Below are positions 40,501 to 52,923 of a stretch of 64,000 bases of DNA, piece by piece. A program made the position numbers and the translations under genes. This stretch comes from Haemonchus contortus (taxonomy: Eukaryota; Nematoda; Chromadorea; Rhabditida; Trichostrongylidae), in assembly GCA_000469685.2 (NCBI GenBank), contig LS997565.1, positions 20,729,240-20,793,239 of the forward strand. The letters run 5' to 3'. Each line of letters starts with the position of its first letter. The first letter of the stretch is position 1. The notes under the pieces were generated by a model that worked only from the letters and a program-made list of their open reading frames with translations, ran no database searches and was not told the origin of the DNA.

Positions 40501-42339
40501 GCCCTAGAGGCAAACTGAAAGTTTTGGCGCAAACTTCGCCTTCTATGAGCGGGGTCCGATCCTCCCACCTACGATAAATGTTCCCATCCTGCCGCCTGTA
40601 CCCCTGTCAATTTTGAATGCCCTCGGGCCGAATTGACTACTGCGGCGCAAAACCCCACCTCCTGTGCACGGATTCCGGTCCCGCCACTCACCACAAGTGT
40701 TCCAGTCCCGTCGCCTGTGCTCCTACCTAGTTTGAAAGCTCTAGGTCCACTGAGACAGGAGTTATGAATTTGCGGCCCAAAGTTTCTAACGCGCACGGTG
40801 CGCTCCCTGTGAACGGAGACCGGTCCTGCCACTTTCCATAGATGTTCCCATCCTGTCCCCCTTACTCCTACCAAATTCGAACGCTCTAGGTCCACGGAGA
40901 CAGGAGTTATGAATTTTCGGTCAAACACCACACCGACACACCAACAGACACACTTAACGAATTATATAAAGTAGGATGGCCAAATGGACTTCATGGAAAA
41001 CACACTCATATCAAGAACATGCATCTGTTTCTACGTTTTTCCGTTCTAGATGAGAGACCATCCGCACAGAAAGGGAAGAACAGCAACTCAAAAGACAGCA
41101 AAGAGTCCAAGCCGATGTCATGCAAGCGCTCTGCGTTAGCATTTGTGCCATTTCTTGGTTATTTTCGTCGTCTTCTTTGTGATGAGTTCGAATTTTAGGA
41201 AATCGCTCATTTACGTGGCTTTCAATCGCGAACTCTCGATTTTCGAAGTGACAAAGAAGCGTGTAAGTTTAAAAATCGAGAATCTAATTTTGGTCATGTT
41301 TTGATTTGTTAATTTGATATCTATGAAAGTTATCATCATTACGCAGCTCTTTTCTTCGGTCAAGAAGTTGTCGGGTAACTCTGCATTGAAATATCGCTTG
41401 TAGGGTATAGTACGAACAAGTAGGTATCATGAGTTGAACAATTTGAACAGAATTATACATGTTTTTGAAAAGTAGCTTTAATTTCAACGCATGCCTCGCC
41501 CACCGTGGGCGGAGCTTCGCTAAGTTCATGCATGCCCAGCACGCACAAGACCTTGGTCACTCCTTTTATTTTTTCTGACTTTTACACCTCGGTTGAATCG
41601 AGTATGAACTTATGTAGAAAGCACCGCCCTCCCACAGCAAGGAGCTCCGCCCACCGCTTGTGAGTCTTCTTCCGTTCACATGTTGGCCCATGCCTCACCT
41701 TTGCTCACTTTTCCCGGCGTCTGAGCTGTTATGAAACCTAATTCGGACGTTTTGCCACCACTGCCAATACACCACCCACTTCTTCGTGCGATTCCCGCCC
41801 CCTGTGGGCGGAGCGCCGCTGAGCTCCCACGTGCTCTGTTGGTCTCGCCCTATGGTTAACCCTTCCCAAGCTCTACCCGACTTCTGCAAGTGCTTCTTTG
41901 AGTAATATCGAATCTCCGTACAAACAAACAAACAAACAGACCGACGCGAGCGCGTTATATTTATTAAGGATGTTCGTTTTGAAAAGAAAAGTTGTGTTTT
42001 TCATGTCTCTTTAAGTAATCTTTCCTCAGGGTAATGATTGGATATTGCAGAAAAATTATCTGAAAATCATGGGAGTTCCTTTAAAAAACGGCGGACACGT
42101 GCTATTTCCAGAAGAAGTCTTATATCTTATGGAGGTATCCATCAACGATTATAATTCCTTTTAGACAATCATAATTCACTCACTGCTTTATAGCACTGGA
42201 TGGTGTATGCCACTGATGGAGGACGTCCTCTTACGCTTTATGATGGGATACGTATCCTCGGCGAAACTGGAGTACCATTTCACAAATATCGTGCCTATTC
42301 AGCGCTTCGTACGGCAGGGTTTGCCGTTCTACGCCCGAA
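37537..42339 (+). CDS. TSEN54: TSEN54-like tRNA-splicing endonuclease subunit, 3' end not found
   Basis: TSEN54 is a structural subunit of the nuclear complex that cuts introns from pre-tRNAs. Proposed exons: 37537-37645, 41050-41134, 41199-41262, 42030-42134, 42194-42339; phases join. The conserved core reads IYVAFNRELSIFEVTKKRG, then GGHVLFPEEVLYLME, then PLTLYDGIRILGETGVPF and YRAYSALRTAGFAVLRPK. This matches the family order of a beta-strand segment, the LHPEEALYLLE motif, the QEAY-like helix and the HLKRLGYVVRR segment. The last exon ends at a GTGAGT donor with two bases over, so more exons must follow, but none is convincing downstream. Exon 1 is inferred from phase and is least certain. 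Intron 1 is 3.4 kb of repeats; inverted arrays flank exons 2-5. Confidence 0.72.
38300..38640. repeat. 155 bp family array with C-runs
   Basis: Two or more degenerate units with TACCAAAATTGAAC, TAGGTCTTCGGGAACAG and TATGAATTTGCGG boxes, interrupted by long runs of C (38341-38351, 38418-38436). The units lie in the same orientation as those at 40330-40980. Confidence 0.65.
38647..38752. repeat. Hairpin with ACACAC arms and a GC-rich loop
   Basis: The left arm ACATCCGAACACACACACAC...CTATATATAGTGAGA is the reverse complement of the right arm at about 38708-38752. The loop is CCAGTCGGGCCGCCCGGCTA, a box that recurs at about 37799 and 44420. Confidence 0.75.
38877..40100. repeat. Foldback element with ~365 bp inverted arms
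   Basis: The left arm (about 38877-39243) and right arm (about 39737-40100) are reverse complements with modest divergence. Shared landmarks include ACAAGGGAAGGATC, CGTATTTTTTGATGC, GGCATGGGACC and TACCGCCTTCGGCGACTTTT. The roughly 490 bp centre (39244-39736) has no clear frame. It lies inside intron 1 of the TSEN54-like gene. Confidence 0.82.
40330..40980. repeat. 155 bp family array, inverted partner of 43022-43700
   Basis: About four degenerate units with ACCTAGTTTGAAAGCTCTAG, TCCACTGAGACAGGAGTTAT and GGTCCTGCCAC boxes. It ends in CACCAACAGACACACTTAAC and ATTATATAAAGTAGGAT. The same end appears inverted at 43022. Confidence 0.75.
41480..41965. repeat. GCCCACNGTGGGCGGAGC family repeat with ACAAACAAACAGAC end
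   Basis: Contains two CCCACNGTGGGCGGAGC boxes and GAGCTCCCACGTGCTCTGTT, ending in ACAAACAAACAAACAGACCG and GCGAGCGCGTTATATTTATT. The same family lies at about 49185-49925 in the same orientation. The A/C-rich end suggests a non-autonomous retroelement tail, but this is inference. Confidence 0.6.
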
Positions 42340-42479
42340 GTGAGTGTATCAGAATATAGGGTGGTCAGGCCTATAACTGATGATGTAGCGGGACGTGAGT
42401 TCATAAGTGGGTACAAAGAACAGAGGGCATATACTTATCTCATTATTTATATGTATATTAGATTATAACATGACTGGAT

Positions 42480-42720
42480 GAAGGGGGATACCGGGACAAG
42501 TCGGTCAGAGCCGGGGCGATGGGCGCTCTACACAGAGCTAGACGCTCGAGATGTGTAGAGCCCAAGTTGCCGGTATCTGGCTCGTTTTATAGTGGCCCTG
42601 TGTAACGTCCGTGAACAGGTGGTCTCGTCCTGGTGGCGGTCGGGTAGCCAGGATACGACAAGTGCCATTTGTGGTGTGCTGTGACAGATAATGTAAAAAC
42701 TTACTTCACTCCCTTCAGTG
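42480..42720. other. GC-rich block of unknown nature
   Basis: Contains TACCGGGACAAGTCGG, AGCCGGGGCGATGGG and an inverted CTCTACACAGAGC/GATGTGTAGAGCC pair. It recalls the 22430-22890 block in composition. No frame is conserved. Confidence 0.35.
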
Positions 42721-43021
42721 AGAAAGGAACTACTCCTCTGAGTGGTTGACCGTTAGAGTGTTTCAGAAATGCCCTAACAATACAAATCTTTGTCGCCCAA
42801 GGGTATGCAATGAAATTATCGTGTCCGGTACGGCTGTCTGGCCTCGACTCCCAGCAGCACCTGCATCGATGGATAATGCGGGCTGGCGGTCAAGCTGCAC
42901 GTGCTCTGAGGTGTTGCTGCTGCAACTCCCCAATAAGTTCCGAGCCTTGCAAAGTTCCTTCAGCTCACGGGACCTATGGCTCCTACTTAGCCTACGCTGG
43001 TATAACACCCCAGAGTTAACT

Positions 43022-43700
43022 TTAATATCCTACTTTATATAATTCGCTAAGTGTGTCTGTTGGTGTGTCGGTGTGTGTGTCGGTGTGTGTGTTTGACCGG
43101 AAATTCATAACTCCTGTCCCCGTGGACCTAGAAATCTTAGATTTGGTAGGAGTACGAGGGGCACAAAGGGAATTCTTATGGCAGGTGGCAGAACCGGACT
43201 CTGCCCACAAGGGGCGGAGCGTGCGCGATAGAAATTTTGGGCCGCAAACTCATAACTCCTGTTCCGCTGGACCCAGAGCGTTGAAAATTGGTGGGAATGC
43301 AGGAGGCATGATGGGAACACTTATGGTAGGTGGCAGGACTGGACTCCACCTACAGGGGGCGGAGCGTGCGTGATAGAAATTTTAGGTCGCTATTTCATAA
43401 TTCCTGCCCCATTGGACCCAGAGCGTTCAAACTTGGTAAGAGTGAAGGAAACAGGATGGGAACACTTATGGCAGGTAGTAGGAGCGGACTCCGCCTGCAA
43501 GGGGCGGGGCATGCGCGATAAAAATTTTAGACCGCAAATTCATAACTCCTGTCCCGGTGGACCCAGAGCGTTCAAACTTGGTAAGAGTGAAGGAAACAGG
43601 GTGGGAACACTTATGGCCGGTAGTAGGAGCGAACTCCGCCTACAGTGGGCGGGGCGTGCGCGTTAGAAATTTTAGGTCGCAAATTCATAACTCATAATAA
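43022..43700. repeat. Tandem array of ~155 bp units
   Basis: About four head-to-tail units, best preserved from 43220 on. Each has a GGACCCAGAGCGTTCAAACT box, a GGGAACACTTATGGCAGGTA box, a GGACTCCGCCTGCAAGGGGC box, a GTGCGCGATAGAAATTTTAG box and an ATTCATAACTCCTG box. The array begins with ATCCTACTTTATATAATTCG and a GT-rich tract, the mirror image of the end at 40930-40980. Confidence 0.8.
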
Positions 43701-46700
43701 TAGCATAATAACAAGCGAGCAAGCGTTGCAATCCCCTTCGCGTCGAAACTGGAACCTTTTCAATGACGGCAATGTAGGATGTGTCGTGGTCGTAGGTACT
43801 CTGTGACAGGAACTGATAACAACTGATAAATGATAAGGGGCCTCAGATGACAGAAGGGTATTCACGATCGAATACCGACTCTTTAAAATGTTTCATTCAA
43901 TAAGTAGGTAAATGCAGTAATAGCGACCGACCAAAGACATTTCTTCATAACGAAATGAGAATATTGTCCAATTCTTGCTATTAAACTACGACCGTTACGT
44001 CGTAAGTTTTGTGACACGATGAAGTACCACGATTCCTTTTTGTTTTGTGACATATCATTTGTGACTAAACTCATCTGACCGTTAATGATTTGGGATTCCC
44101 AATTAATGAAAACTCCGTGGGAAAAATGTTCTGTTGATAACGACATCTGTGATAGGCGTTATCATCCATTTCTGGGTACCATTCAAGACATTGGCTTTCA
44201 ATCAGTTAAGCCATCAATGTGACACAATTTCGAGATGAAGAGCAATGAATCGAGACTTCTATTTAGTATACAATCAATCATAATACAGAAAAAATCGCTC
44301 CCAGTTCGTAGCTAATGCTGTAAGTGTAGAGCTTTCGAAGAAAAGCAATTTTCTTACAAAAAAAGGGGGAGCCCGGCGATTCCGGGCGACAACATAAGAA
44401 GGAGGGAAGCCTGGCGTTAGCCGGGCGGCCCGACTGGTATGTTTACATGTTCCATCCGTTGACGGTACGCATACACTAACACAGTACTAATTGAGTACGT
44501 TTATGAGCATCTCCCATGTAATGAAACTGTGAAAATAAAAATTAGTCATAACATGGAAAAAATAAGGTCAGTCACTATAAGAAATTACCTCTAGGTCTTC
44601 GTTAGCGTCTATCCAACTCAGAGGGTCCGCTTTCCTGGCAAATTGATTCCACTTATTCCGATTGAGTGCTTGTTCGGTATAAAGGCCAGCTATAATATTT
44701 TATAAAACCCATACAAGGTATCAGAAAGCGCTGCTTTGGTTTTTGTTTCCCTTGAGCCGTTTTTTTGGGAACGTAGAAAGTGAAGCTCATCCTCCGCACA
44801 CCTTTGTCCGTGCGTTGTACTGCATACGATTGGAGGCGAGCCTTACAATAGGACATACTCGAAATCGCTTCCTTATTGCATTGTTGCGAATAAAGTCCAA
44901 GCGCCGTTCATAAACGCATCTTTGTTTTCGCTACCCCAATCGTGCTTCGATTTTTCAAGTAGCAGGACATCGCTCCGCACCGTATGTCGCGGCTGGTCGT
45001 ACAAAGTCCTGTAGATTTTTGATTCAAGGCGCTCTAGTGCTCTATTGTCGTAGAGAATGCAAGTCACCCAACGCTGTTTGGACCGCGCCGCACTCACACG
45101 TGAAATAACTTCATTGGAGATAAATGTACGTGAAAGTTCGAGGCCGCCTATTTCAAAAGCGCCGTGATCATTTGCTACCATGGTCATGAACGCGGCCTTA
45201 CTGACTTTCGGGCGTAATCCGATCGCGAGACGGTCTGAGATTGCACCTGTGTTTGAATACCTTAACTTCTTCGCGAGCGAACATTAGTCGTTCGCATAAA
45301 GAAGCTCCAAGGCGCTGAGTCCCAAGTAACTCGCTGATGGCATTTAACGAAGAGTGGTGGGGAAAGCGCAGAGCTTGGGTGTACCGTGACAGTGATGGGA
45401 AATTGCAAGAAACTACCTGCTCCTATTCCCACTCGACTAGTAGGATTTGACTAGAGTATGCGTACCCGCTAAATCAGTTCTTCAGAATTTCCACGCTATC
45501 ACAGGGCATACCATACCACGCCTTGCGGAACGTGATCGGAAGCCTTTTAAAGTCGAGAAAAGCGAGATGATTGCTTTTCGTTCCTCACTATGCTTCCAGA
45601 ACATAACAACAACAACAACAACATTACGCTTTACGATAGTCCGCCAAATCCTTGTTTAGAAGGGTTTTCAATACCGGCACAAGCCTTTATGTTTATGATG
45701 TTCATCACCTCACATACCTGCTTTGGTGCTCTGAGTTCGTTGGCACGTTGCCTGCGTAGGTCAATCGCAAGCCTCAAGACGTTCGTGTTGTCTCAGTTAC
45801 AATCACTATTTATTGCTTGGGAAAGATAACGCTACGAAATTAGCAAAAACATGAGAAAAATGACCACGGAGTTCAATCTATCTTCTACTTTGATAAGGAA
45901 CGTCTTCCCTGGGTGAATACAGTTCTACCTATCAAATGAATTTCGAAAGCCTTGCTTCCGAATCTATCTGGGTAGAACTGTTTTTCGAAGAACTTTTTGA
46001 CGAGAAGAAGTTCGAGTGGAAGCACAAATGCATACTCCACTTACATGCATCACGCGTTTCGCCACACTTTTTTCCTGACGAAAGGCGTAAGCGTGAGAGA
46101 AATAGAATTAGAATTTTTCCCAGCATACACGTATTTCCCTCGCCACAACTGCCAGAGCGATGAGAAGGATCAGACCGTTTCTCGTAACCACTTTCCTTCT
46201 TCCAGGAAGATTGGACTGATGTGTAATCAAAGTGTTATGGCCTATTTTATTTCGAACAAAAAAAAAAAAGAAATTGATCAGAACACCTTGAGGGTCATTT
46301 CTGAGAAGGTGGTGCTAAGGGTATAGGACTATTCTAGGGATGAGATTCGGGACTACGGCGTGGTTACCCACGAGTGGAAGACGATCAAAGATGAAACATA
46401 CGGTGTTGAGGAACATTCGCGATTTCATTCCTCCTTTCAATTGGCCTACGAACTTCCGGAACCGCAGCCGAATGGGTCTGTGGGCATGGTTCATGCTGGA
46501 GAGATGAGCCTGCGCTTCAGAGAGCGAATCCATTTTTCAAAGAAGTCATCGGAAATAAGCCCCGGCTGGAGTTTTTCGAAAACTTGCGCGTTACCGTCGA
46601 TAAGTAGCCGAAGCGTCTTTGAGCTAATTAGTACAGGAGACGGTTATATAAAATCACCGTGTGTTCGTTTTGTATTATAGATGCAATGCCACTGCCGCTC

Positions 46701-46830
46701 ATATGAATGACCATGTATCAATGAGAACTGCGGTTTCTGTATCCCAATTCTTTTCTTGCCATATTTATGGCGCACCCTGTATATTTTTTATTCATATATA
46801 TGGATACATATGTATATTTCGAGATATATA
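43701..46830. other. No gene recognised; several long but unidentified frames
   Basis: The longest are a minus-strand frame at 44873-45187 and plus-strand frames at 45997-46326 and 46360-46680. None shows a motif I can name. The GC-rich CCCGGC/GCCGGG palindromic boxes at 44370-44440 match the loop of the hairpin at 38647. An ACAACAACAACAAC microsatellite lies near 45603. Confidence 0.4.
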
Positions 46831-48110
46831 TTGGGTTGTCCGAAAAGTTCCCGCCGATTTTTGTTTCATCTTTGAACGAAAATTCCTAGAAGAAGAAATC
46901 CATTGATTGAACAATATATCCTCCATTCTGTTCAGTAAGGCTTCGCCATCTTCCTGTGAGTTCCAGTTCCCCTCTTCCTTAGAAGGTTCCAGACTTAAAA
47001 TCGAAAAACCCACTCAGGTGCTTTTTGTAGTCCCCCAGCGAATTGAACCATTTCCCATTCATGGAATTTTGCAGAAACCCAAGCAAGTGGTATTCTGATG
47101 GTGCTATGTCTGGACTATATGGGGTGTGGTAAGACATCCCACCCGAGCTTTAGCAACTTTTGACGAGCGGCCAAAAATACGTGTGGTCTGGAGGTACCCT
47201 GTTGGAAGATTACGCCCTAACAATTGGCCACTTCGGGTCGCTTTTGGTTCATCGCTGCCTCCATAGTTTCTAGCTAATTATAGTACCTTTCCTAAGTCAT
47301 CTTTGGATTGTGCGACAACAGCTCATGGTAAGTTATTTCCCTGAAATCCCATCAGCAACTTGGCATAGTCATCCGCACCTGGATTTTGACTTTTGCAGCG
47401 GTTTTTGACGGCTCATTAGGGGGCTACACGATCGTTTCCGCTCCTCATTGCTGTACACAATCCGATTTTCCTCCTTCGTGCTCATGCGTTTCAGAAACGG
47501 CTCATTTTTATTTCGTTTGAGCAACGAGTCGCACATGGAGGCGCGGTCCATCGCATTGTGATCGCTCCTTTCGCAAGATATCTAAACATCAAGGCGCTTT
47601 ACAAAACCAAGCGTCTGCAGATGACCATGGATGGTTAATTTCGGAACACTAAGCCCTTGTCCTACTCCACGAGCAGTAATGTGCCGATTTGCTTCGGTTA
47701 CCATTTTGAGTTGATCGTTTAAACCGATGATAGTCTCCCTGAGGGTTGCCGGTCTTCGAAGGCTAATTCACTCCGTTTGGATCCCGCAGACTAGTCATGC
47801 ACTGTACGTTCCTTTAGGGCATGGTCTACTCAAACGTCATATATCTTTCGTGCGGCTTGAGCCGCATTTTAAGCCTAGCGGTAGAAGAAATACTTCAGAT
47901 GCTGAAAATGCGCGCAGTGGTTCACCATTTTCATACGAGTCCTGTACAGACAAACTTCGACAAATGTTGACAAAATTTAAACAGAAATATAGAGGAGGAT
48001 CTACTCTTTCAGGAAACATACAACTTTATTAGGTTGGGTCCTTAATCTTTTGTACAACGGTTGATCAATCCGGGTATCCAAAATCGGCGGAAACTTTTCG
48101 GACAACCCAA
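46831..48110 (-). mobile_element. mariner transposon with degenerate transposase
   Basis: The terminal inverted repeats begin TTGGGTTGTCCGAAAAGTT and extend about 32 bp (46831-46862 and 48079-48110). TA dinucleotides flank both ends as target duplication. The transposase is read on the minus strand in pieces. NDQLKMVTEANRHITARG (about 47720) resembles the DNA-binding part, and CDSLLKRNKNEPFLKRM (about 47530) leads to the catalytic core. YSPDIAPSEYHLLGFLQN (about 47110) carries the last catalytic Asp. The frame is broken by several shifts, so it cannot move itself. Total length is near the 1.3 kb usual for mariner. Confidence 0.88.
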
Positions 48111-49180
48111 TATGTATGTATATATATATGGCTCGGAAGAATCTAATGAAAGACATTCAGCCGAGCTAACGTGCATGGTCTCCCTTTACGAGAGGAAATA
48201 ACTGCGTCTACGGAAGCTTCATCATCTTCCAGCATCCATTACTCAAAAGAATGCGATACTTCGTAAGTTTCTGTAGCGATACATTAATCTAATGTAAAGA
48301 GTGTGTTAATCTAAGGTATCCCCGCAACCTCCTTGATGATTTCCCAACAATGAAGGACAGCCATTTGCTCGTATCGTCGATGCTCCATCACAACCGCCAC
48401 CTCATTCCAACCGAAGATTTGAGCAACTTCCCATACAATCCACACGGCTTCCGAGTTCCTCATAAGGTTTTTAATTTGTTATCCCTTGAAAATTTGATCT
48501 TTAACTACCTTCAAATCAATTGTTGTCAGACCAATATTATATTAGTCAAGGATCTCAGCATTCGAGGACCACGTGGATTAGAGCCTCTTAAAATTGGAGT
48601 GAAAGTTGAAAGGAACAGTTCCTTTCGGTGATCCGACTTGTTTCGTCGTGTTCATGAACATCAAGTTGCAAGGCGGTCTTCGTTGAGAATCCCTCAACGT
48701 TAACTACAACAGAACAAGCTATATTTTTCAAGCGTTATAAGCTTGACAATGTGGTTCAGATGTATTTAAGATGGCTCCAATGCCTGAGAAGGGTGGTAGA
48801 CCTGAGGACAAATATCATATTGGACCCACTGTTCACGGAAAGTTGAATGAGTTGACTCCTTGCTTTATTAGGGATAAGACTGATCATTACTTGAGAAGTA
48901 TACCTTTCTATGAAGTAAAAGAGATTGAGTCCAACCACTATTTGATGAATTAGCCGAGATGCTTGCTGTGTTATTGCGAAGGTTAATAGGAATGATTGAC
49001 CGTCCTTCGTGGCCCAGTAATTCGAGTAAGGCAGCAGCCTCACCCCTAGCTACCGCGACAGTCATTTTGTCTATGCTGCTTTACACTGTCCTTAACACAT
49101 TCACACCGGTGACAACCCACATGGGCTAGCAAGTGCTCATGGGACGGTGGTGTAAATTGCCTGTAATTTGCTCATACATA
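48111..49180 (+). other. Possible coding exon(s), unrecognised
   Basis: A plus-strand stretch at about 48316-48466 is bounded by a TCTAAG acceptor and a GTTTTT donor. It reads RNLLDDFPTMKDSHLLVSS, then MLHHNRHLIPTEDLSNFPYN, which looks protein-like but matches nothing I know. A short frame at 48771-48953 starts with an ATG and is hydrophilic. A real gene is possible but not shown. Confidence 0.3.
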
Positions 49181-49184
49181 TCGT

Positions 49185-49925
49185 TGTGTTTTTGATCGTA
49201 GCTCCGCCCTATCCTGTGCAAACATTGCCCGAGTCAGAGATTTGACTACATCCCCTTCATATCCTTTAACCACTGTTTCCCCGCGATTTAGAACGTTTTC
49301 GAACAGAGTTACGAAGTTCGATATTAGCCTCGATCAACTCCTTTTTCCCCATTCTGGAACGCTTCTGAACACAGTTATGAATGTTTGATCATAGCGCCGC
49401 CCATAGTGCAAACTCCGCCCACTTCAGGAATTTGGCCACATTTCTTCTATAGCCTCTAACCACTCACTTTCCTCGTTATAGAAATTGTTGAACGAAGCTG
49501 TAGTTATGACTTGTTTGAAGAAAGAGCTAACATTTGAATGCACACCCGCCCACTGTGGGTGGAGTTGCGACATGTTTACGTAAGCCAAGCACACTTGCTC
49601 CCTTCTTTCATTTTTTCTGGCCTCCACGCATCCGTTGAACCGAATTATGATCTTATGTGATAAGTGCCACCCACTGCGTGTACATTCCGCCCTTCGCCGG
49701 TGAGTCTCCTTTAGTTCACTTATTGATCCATCCCGCATGCTTCGCTAGGCGGAGCTCCTCTGAGCTCACATGTGCTCTCTCTGTCTTGTCCTGTGCCCGA
49801 CCCATCCAAAACTTGACCCGACTCCTGCAGGAACTTCTTCAAGTTCTTCGAATTGCCGTGCAAACAAACCAACAGACGGATGCGAGCACTTTCTATATAG
49901 AAAGGATAGTTCTAGGCATTGCACT
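49185..49925. repeat. Tandem/dispersed repeat of the GCGGAGC family
   Basis: Repeated GATCGTAGCTCCGCCC and GATCATAGCGCCGCCC boxes about 190 bp apart are followed by the same block as 41480-41965. It ends in CAAACAAACCAACAGACGGA and a TATATAG tract. Confidence 0.6.
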
Positions 49926-49929
49926 TTTT

Positions 49930-52920
49930 GTTAACCAGTTCCCTTGAACGTTGCCGATTCTATGAGTCCGTACCCATCGGTTTCCTGTACATTGGAAGCG
50001 AGCATCTCGTCGTTCAGAAAAATAGAGAAGAAATCGAAAGGTTCGCTGTAGGTACTTTCAACAACCCCTACAATATCAGTTTCCTGTTCAAATAATTATG
50101 AGGAAAGCCTCCTCGCATCAGTAGACCAGCTGTACTTATCAACAACTCGTCCTTCTGGTGCGTCGTCATTCATTCTTCTACATCATTATTGACCAGGAGG
50201 ACACCATCATAATCCACGACAGACTCTTCCAGTGACTCTCTTCGTCACTGTCGAGCAATAAAGCGTTGAAACTCTGGTTAAGTCCGACGTCGTTCATGTT
50301 TATGCATTTTCTGAGACCGTGGCAGCCCATATGGGCTGCTATGGACGGTGCAGCGAAAAAGACGCCCTTTTATGGGGGCACGCATCCGCGGACTTCGCGA
50401 TTTGTTAATCTCTCAGCTCAGCACGTCATTTTTTTTTTCAGATGGAATGCTAGCGCAGCTGGACAAGAGAATGGGTTTGCTTCACCTGTATTCAATCAGA
50501 AAAAATAGTTTTGTTTAGTTTTTTCTCTTCCATTGGCAGAACTCAATTCAATTTTGGGAGATAAAAGGGATCTGTTCCCAGGCATACAATTTACAAACTG
50601 TAGAAACACTATTTCTGAAGTATGTTCATATCATACACTGGGCTAGAAATTAACTCATACTTACTATTTCTCAGTTTAAAAAACAGTTCTTACAGTTAGA
50701 CAAAGCCGGCGCATTAGGAAATTCATTTGTGTTTATAAAGGAATTGGTGTAAATAATCAGTACAACCTAAGAAATGCGGCGGCCTAGTTTCCGTTTAGTT
50801 TTGGAATATATTGGCTACTTCACAACTCACTGTATCTTTCTATTTAAGCAAATGCTTTTTGGGTATAGTTGTAGCAAGTTTTGTTGCCATCATGAGCTCG
50901 GATGGATAGAGGGCTTCAAAGCCAGGCTTTTCCAAATCTTCAGGCAATCACTTTGTTGAGCTCGGCAAGTTACGCGAACTTTGAAGAGTAGAAAATAACC
51001 TAGTTATGAAGTAGTAGCGAGAAGCGCGATTTCCTTTTGTCTAGCAGGAACAGTTGTGAGTTGGGAAGTCAACCGCTACTGCTTATATTGGTCCGTAGGT
51101 AAGCGGTAGTGGGCATGGCGTGGTGCACGCGTAAGCGTACATAGTCCAGCTGGTTGGTATATGAGGGAGAAAATACGTTGATCTTTCATAACGCGGCTTA
51201 ACGAGTTGGTCTGCCGTTATGAGTATTGACTAGATAAGGCATTTTGTTGCTTTGAAGTTGACTGCTTATTGAGAAGCTTCCAGAATATCAATTCCAAAAG
51301 ATAAAACTATCCTGTACTCTCTCAGTTTCCACTTACCTTTCTGAAGGTCATCTGACAAATAGGGTAGAAACGCAGAAAATTCTGGAGTTAGGGACGAGGT
51401 TCCTTATCCTTCTGCAAACGCTGAGGGTGATCAAGTCATGACAGTAGCATAAGTAGCTGCTCCAGTAATCTAACAACATTTGAGCCGAAGTTCATTTTCA
51501 CGGTCCTTATTTTGGATCACGAAACGTGTCGTACTCTGCTAGTCAACCTTTGGCAACTTTATTACCTGCCTTATCTTATAACTACAAGCGCTACACGCTG
51601 ATTGATTTATAGCTCGCTGTCAAGATCTATCGTTCATTGACTCAAGAACATATGCCAGCTTTCCCACTGGACCCGTTGAACTGACGGAGCCACTTTCCAA
51701 ATTGAACCCGAATTTTTTCAACTTCAGCTTAAACTTCTAGAACATGTGGTGTTACTAGAAGGTACTGTATCCGTAGAACAGCATCGAAAACCGTGGAAAG
51801 ACTAACACATCATGGCTGGATCTTACCTTCAAGTGGAATCTCATCCAGCCACGCTGACCAGTGGGATTCTTTAGGAGAAAAGGTAATTAATCCTGGAAGA
51901 ATATGTGGTAACAGGGAGGAAGAAGTTTCGTATACTGCTTTCTCTGTGCATGGTTGGAACGAGCGCTTAACCCCGTAGTTGTAACGGTTAGTTGCCCTCA
52001 AATTCACAAATGTTTTCGGGTTGCTACACGGCTCTCATATGTTCGTTTTTTGCTTTCTTGCATTCTAAAGAGATTTCATACGGTTTCTAGTCTCTGACGA
52101 AGAAATAGGGAACGTCTCTACCGTCTCTGCCGTTTTCTTCCTTAGAACTCAGACGAGACAATGCATTTGTGAGTAACTCTTTTACGAGAAGTCTCAAAGG
52201 AATGCATAATGTTAATCAGGATTTGTAAACGATCATGGAGTTATGTTCAGTGAAGGACCGCAGCATCGGGTTATTATTATGTTACTTAAAAAGGACAGTA
52301 CCACCATTAGTGGTAGCGCATCGTTCCTCTTGTTGTTTTGTCGTCCTTCGTCTTACTTCGACTCTAGCTGGGTACCGGCATGCATTTTCACCCTCTAGTA
52401 TTTCTATCTATGATTGGTGCTGATTAGGCAGCAGTTAACTACATTGAAGCAAGGAACGTCTCGGAGTTCGTCTCGCTGCCGACGGCTTAGGCGCAACCAG
52501 GGGCTAGGGTACCGCCAGAGGCTTGGATGACCCAGTGTGAGCTCGAGTAGGATGTGGTTTCTGATATAGTTGTGTTCATTTATTTGTTGTAGTGTTGTTT
52601 GTAGTTCTTAGATACTCTCATTGTCCTCAAATATTCGTATTAAGCGTGATTCTCTCGCCAGTCTATCGTTTAGTCTTAAAAAGTGTACAGTTATACTGCG
52701 TGCTTAGTTGGTATTATGGTTGTCGTTTGAGACCTATTTCTTCCATCTTGAAACACTGGACTGTGAGTATGCGCAGGCAAGGACGAATAGCCCTTAGTGC
52801 ATACAGGGACCGCAAAGACGTAACAGGCGGCGTGGCAGAGAGCGCGGGGCCATTCGGGCGGGCGTAGATCTTCGGCACAATTTCATGCGGACTAGACCGC
52901 CGACTAGACTGTTGAAAAAA
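49930..52920. other. No gene recognised
   Basis: Three kilobases with only short overlapping frames. A small palindrome, GCAGCCCATATGGGCTGC, lies at about 50323. I could not support any exon or named repeat. Confidence 0.4.
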
Positions 52921-52923
52921 AAT

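Noticed and set aside
40569..43666. Arrays of similar 60-120 codon frames on both strands
   Set aside because: The protein repeats come from the tandem DNA units. The frames are open in several phases and have no splice or start context.
44873..45187. Minus-strand frame with RALERLESK as a possible RTE LINE C-terminus
   Set aside because: Only one short motif resembles RTE proteins; the rest does not align by eye.
45936..46680. Plus-strand frames of 75-109 codons as a new gene
   Set aside because: No motif, no consistent splice sites, and the two main frames are in different phases without a plausible intron.
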